DNA from: Bacteroidota bacterium
GTDB taxonomy: Bacteria > Bacteroidota > Rhodothermia > Rhodothermales > JAAAOL01
DNA: 6,169 nt
Direction: 5' to 3'
Assembly (NCBI GenBank): GCA_009908885.1
Contig: JAAAOL010000469.1
Span: 1 to 6,169 of the forward strand
Shown: piece after piece, positions 5,682 to 6,169 of the stretch
Layout of the letters: the number at the start of each line of letters is the position of its first letter
Position numbering within the stretch: the first letter of the stretch is position 1
Translations under genes and position numbers: made by a program
The notes under the pieces: model-generated
The model's input: only the letters and a program-made list of their open reading frames with translations
Databases searched by the model: none
What the model was told of the DNA's origin: nothing

Positions 5682-6169
5682 ATGCGCATTCTCATCGTCG
5701 AAGACGAACCGGTCATCGCGCGTCGCCTGGACCGGATGCTGCGCGAGGTCTGGGAGGACCGCATCACGCACGTCGAGACGGCACACCGGCTGGAGGAGGC
5801 CCGCGCGTATCTGTCGCAGTCGCCCATCGATCTGCTGTTCCTGGACTTGAATCTGTACGGCAAAGACGGCTTCGACCTGCTCAAGTGGTCCGTGTCAGGG
5901 AGCTTTCACACGGTCATCGTCTCTGCGCATACCGATCAAGCGCTGCGCGCCTTCGAGCATGGCGTCTTCGACTTCATCGGCAAGCCCTTCAGCGAATCGC
6001 GCCTACGCAAAACCCTCGACCGTCTCGACCATGCCCAGCAGCGTGCTGACTATGCGGCGAAGTGCCTGGCCGTCCGCAAAGAAGGACGCATCGACCTGAT
6101 TCCCGTGGAGGACATCCTCTACATCAAGGGCGCTGGCTCCTACGCGGAACTGGTGCTCCGCGACGGAAC
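5682..6169 (+). CDS. LytTR-family response regulator, 3' end off the window
   Basis: The gene starts 3 bp after the kinase stop and is open to the right edge (162 codons). Residues 1-115 form a CheY-like receiver: acidic pair in VEDE (7-9), phospho-acceptor Asp55 in LLFLDLNLYGKDG, Ser81 in VIVSAHTD, and Lys101 in GKPF. From about residue 128 the LytTR DNA-binding domain begins (LAVRKEGRIDLIPVEDILYI, then KGAGSYAELVLRDG). The rest of that domain, including its main DNA-contact region, lies beyond the window. A full-length member has about 230-250 residues. The tight spacing indicates co-transcription and pairing with the kinase. When phosphorylated it should bind paired direct repeats in promoters; the spacer at 3906-3940 is the visible candidate. 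Confidence 0.94.
   Translation, partial: MRILIVEDEPVIARRLDRMLREVWEDRITHVETAHRLEEARAYLSQSPIDLLFLDLNLYGKDGFDLLKWSVSGSFHTVIVSAHTDQALRAFEHGVFDFIGKPFSESRLRKTLDRLDHAQQRADYAAKCLAVRKEGRIDLIPVEDILYIKGAGSYAELVLRDG

Overview
The window looks like chromosomal DNA of a GC-rich member of the Bacteroidota/Rhodothermota group, possibly a Rhodothermales-like halophile or marine bacterium. This is inferred from four things: the secreted 'LYAGGDFTTAG...AAWDGTSWSALGSG' repeat protein, the 7TM LytS-type kinase paired with a LytTR regulator, the alpha/beta hydrolase with a C-terminal lipocalin-like tail, and the lack of Shine-Dalgarno sequences before every start. No species is claimed.

Left part (1-1081, minus strand): the 5' portion of a gene for a secreted protein. 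It has a signal peptide, a linker of about 75 residues, and exact 47-residue (141-bp) tandem repeats that run off the left edge. A weak sigma70-like promoter lies upstream of it.

Middle part (1082-2087): no intact gene; it reads as an integration scar. In order it holds a truncated small ORF resembling the end of DUF4258/toxin-like proteins (1375-1530), the 3' half of a tRNA gene that starts inside the anticodon loop (1564-1604, best read as tRNA-Arg with anticodon ACG), a strong hairpin (1611-1653), a TGTAGAC direct repeat, and a decayed C-terminal fragment of a phage-type tyrosine recombinase on the minus strand. The recombinase fragment keeps its tyrosine but has lost the HxxR arginine and the LGH histidine, and it carries a frameshift. 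Together these mark an old tRNA-targeted island junction.

Right part (2088-6169): a secreted S33/TAP-like alpha/beta hydrolase (minus) is divergent from a two-gene signalling operon (plus). The operon encodes a 7TM sensor histidine kinase of the LytS/YehU type and, 3 bp later, a LytTR response regulator cut by the right edge. The 162-bp divergent spacer holds a 15-bp direct repeat at 20-bp spacing just upstream of a -10-like box. This is a candidate LytTR binding site that could autoregulate the operon and perhaps the hydrolase.

No wholly new system is evident. The most informative parts are the tRNA/recombinase scar and the candidate LytTR operator.
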